From: Pseudoxanthomonas sp.
Lineage (GTDB): Bacteria > Pseudomonadota > Gammaproteobacteria > Xanthomonadales > Xanthomonadaceae
Assembly (NCBI RefSeq): GCF_002863005.1
Contig: NZ_PKDG01000022.1
Coordinates: forward strand, 1 to 64,000
Length of the DNA: 64,000 nucleotides
Reading direction: 5' to 3'
Shown here: piece after piece, positions 63,343 to 64,000 of the stretch
Numbering within the stretch: position 1 is the stretch's first letter
Layout: every line of letters begins with the position of its first letter
Made by a program: the position numbers and the translations under genes
Notes under the pieces: generated by a model
Seen by the model: the letters and a program-made list of their open reading frames with translations, nothing else
Databases searched by the model: none
What the model was told of the DNA's origin: nothing

Positions 63343-64000
63343 TTACTCGCCGAGCGCCTTCGCCACGAACGGCGGCGCCACCAGCACGCCCGTATGCAGG
63401 TGCGCGGTGTAGTACAGCGTGTCGAACGGCTTGGCGGCGGCATCTGCTTCACGGAACGCAAAGTCGAAGCCGGCCTGCTTGCTGGCGAGGGTCACGCTCC
63501 ACCAGCCGGTCGGGTAGCACGGCTGCGGGAACGGCAGCGTCTTGAACGACTGGAAGCCGGCCTTGCCCATCTCCGCGCGCATGTCCTTGATCAGGTCCAG
63601 CAGCGCCAGCGGAGACTCCGACTGCTGCACCAGCAGGCCGTCCGGCTTCAGTGCGCGGTAGCAGCTTTCGAAGAACGCCTTGTTGAACAGGCCTTCGGCC
63701 GGGCCGACGGGATCGGTCGAGTCGACGATGACCACGTCCACGCTCCCGGGTTCGCAGTTGGCCATGTAGGCCACGCCGTCGTCGAACAGCAGTTCGGCGC
63801 GCGGATCGTTGTTGGACTCGCACAGCTCGGGGAAATACTTCTCCGCCATGCGCGTGACCTGCTCATCGATGTCGCACTGCGTGGCCTTTTCCACGCCCGG
63901 GTGCTTCAGCACCTCGCGCAGCGTGCCGCAGTCGCCGCCGCCGATGATCACCACGCGCTTGGGTGCGGCGTGGGTGAACAGCACCGGGTGGCTGATCATC
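63343..64000 (-). CDS. speE: Spermidine synthase, 5' end outside the window
   Basis: The visible 218 residues are the C-terminal part; the N-terminus lies beyond base 64000, and the first visible residues (EMISHPVLF-type) are an internal conserved segment. The S-adenosyl binding motif VVIIGGGDCGTLREVLKH and the catalytic IVDSTDPVGPAEGLF are present. It transfers aminopropyl from decarboxylated S-adenosylmethionine to putrescine. GWWSVTLASK and the C-terminal YYTAHLH are also typical. Confidence 0.95.
   Translation of the reverse strand, partial: MISHPVLFTHAAPKRVVIIGGGDCGTLREVLKHPGVEKATQCDIDEQVTRMAEKYFPELCESNNDPRAELLFDDGVAYMANCEPGSVDVVIVDSTDPVGPAEGLFNKAFFESCYRALKPDGLLVQQSESPLALLDLIKDMRAEMGKAGFQSFKTLPFPQPCYPTGWWSVTLASKQAGFDFAFREADAAAKPFDTLYYTAHLHTGVLVAPPFVAKALGE

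Overview
The window is high-GC, gene-dense bacterial chromosome. Gene content points to a gammaproteobacterium of the Xanthomonadaceae (Lysobacteraceae), most like Pseudoxanthomonas or a close relative. Indicators are a single-chain homodimeric aceE, a malic enzyme with a phosphotransacetylase domain, a large TonB-dependent receptor beside a secreted hydrolase, a two-gene aceB-aceA glyoxylate operon with a divergent LysR regulator, a leaderless-type TANAAT-N7-ATG promoter, and xanthomonad-style palindromic repeats. No rRNA, tRNA, CRISPR array, transposase or integrase was seen. No stretch longer than about 300 bases lacks a gene. The longest intergenic gaps (roughly 160-235 bases) hold promoters, operators, terminators or repeats.

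Layout. 1-5.3 kb: alanine aminotransferase, rsgA, gltS and a QEGLA-motif metalloprotease-like protein. 5.3-16.9 kb: a carbon-uptake block with a LuxR response regulator, a hybrid histidine kinase, dctA, a TonB receptor, a secreted hydrolase and maeB. 17.1-20.4 kb: a complete Rsb-type partner-switching module (phosphatase, anti-sigma-like kinase, two STAS antagonists). 20.6-25.3 kb: aceE, a HigBA-like toxin-antitoxin pair and an AlkZ/YcaQ-like glycosylase. 25.3-30.1 kb: an AT-richer island carrying a double-ATPase histidine kinase, a receiver protein and a lone cytosine-C5 methyltransferase. 30.2-40.8 kb: mixed accessory genes (DUF3817, HPP membrane protein, lipoprotein, YjjJ/HipA-like kinase, discoidin/glycosidase protein, DUF2272 protein, arylamine N-acetyltransferase, polysaccharide deacetylase). 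40.8-43.3 kb: a LytS/LytTR two-component pair with a likely operator. 43.3-54.2 kb: alcohol dehydrogenase, small enzymes, a CHASE-GGDEF-EAL protein behind a sigma-54-type promoter, a CHAD protein, a ribbon-helix-helix-like protein and an AraC regulator. 54.2-64 kb: LysR regulator, aceB-aceA, S9 peptidase, comM, ubiK, a P-II protein and the 3' part of speE.

The metabolic genes fit together around C4-dicarboxylates, pyruvate and acetate. DctA imports succinate, fumarate or malate under a probable DctB-like sensor pair. MaeB turns malate into pyruvate, AceE sends pyruvate to acetyl-CoA, and AceB-AceA run the glyoxylate shunt.

The best candidate for an undescribed system is the island at 25.3-30.1 kb. 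There, a soluble kinase with a MORC/MutL-like ATPase head and a histidine-kinase tail is translationally coupled to a receiver protein with an unknown C-terminal domain. Both converge on a DNA methyltransferase that has no restriction enzyme beside it. This looks like a phosphorelay-controlled DNA-conflict or anti-phage system, but that function is inferred from architecture and context only.
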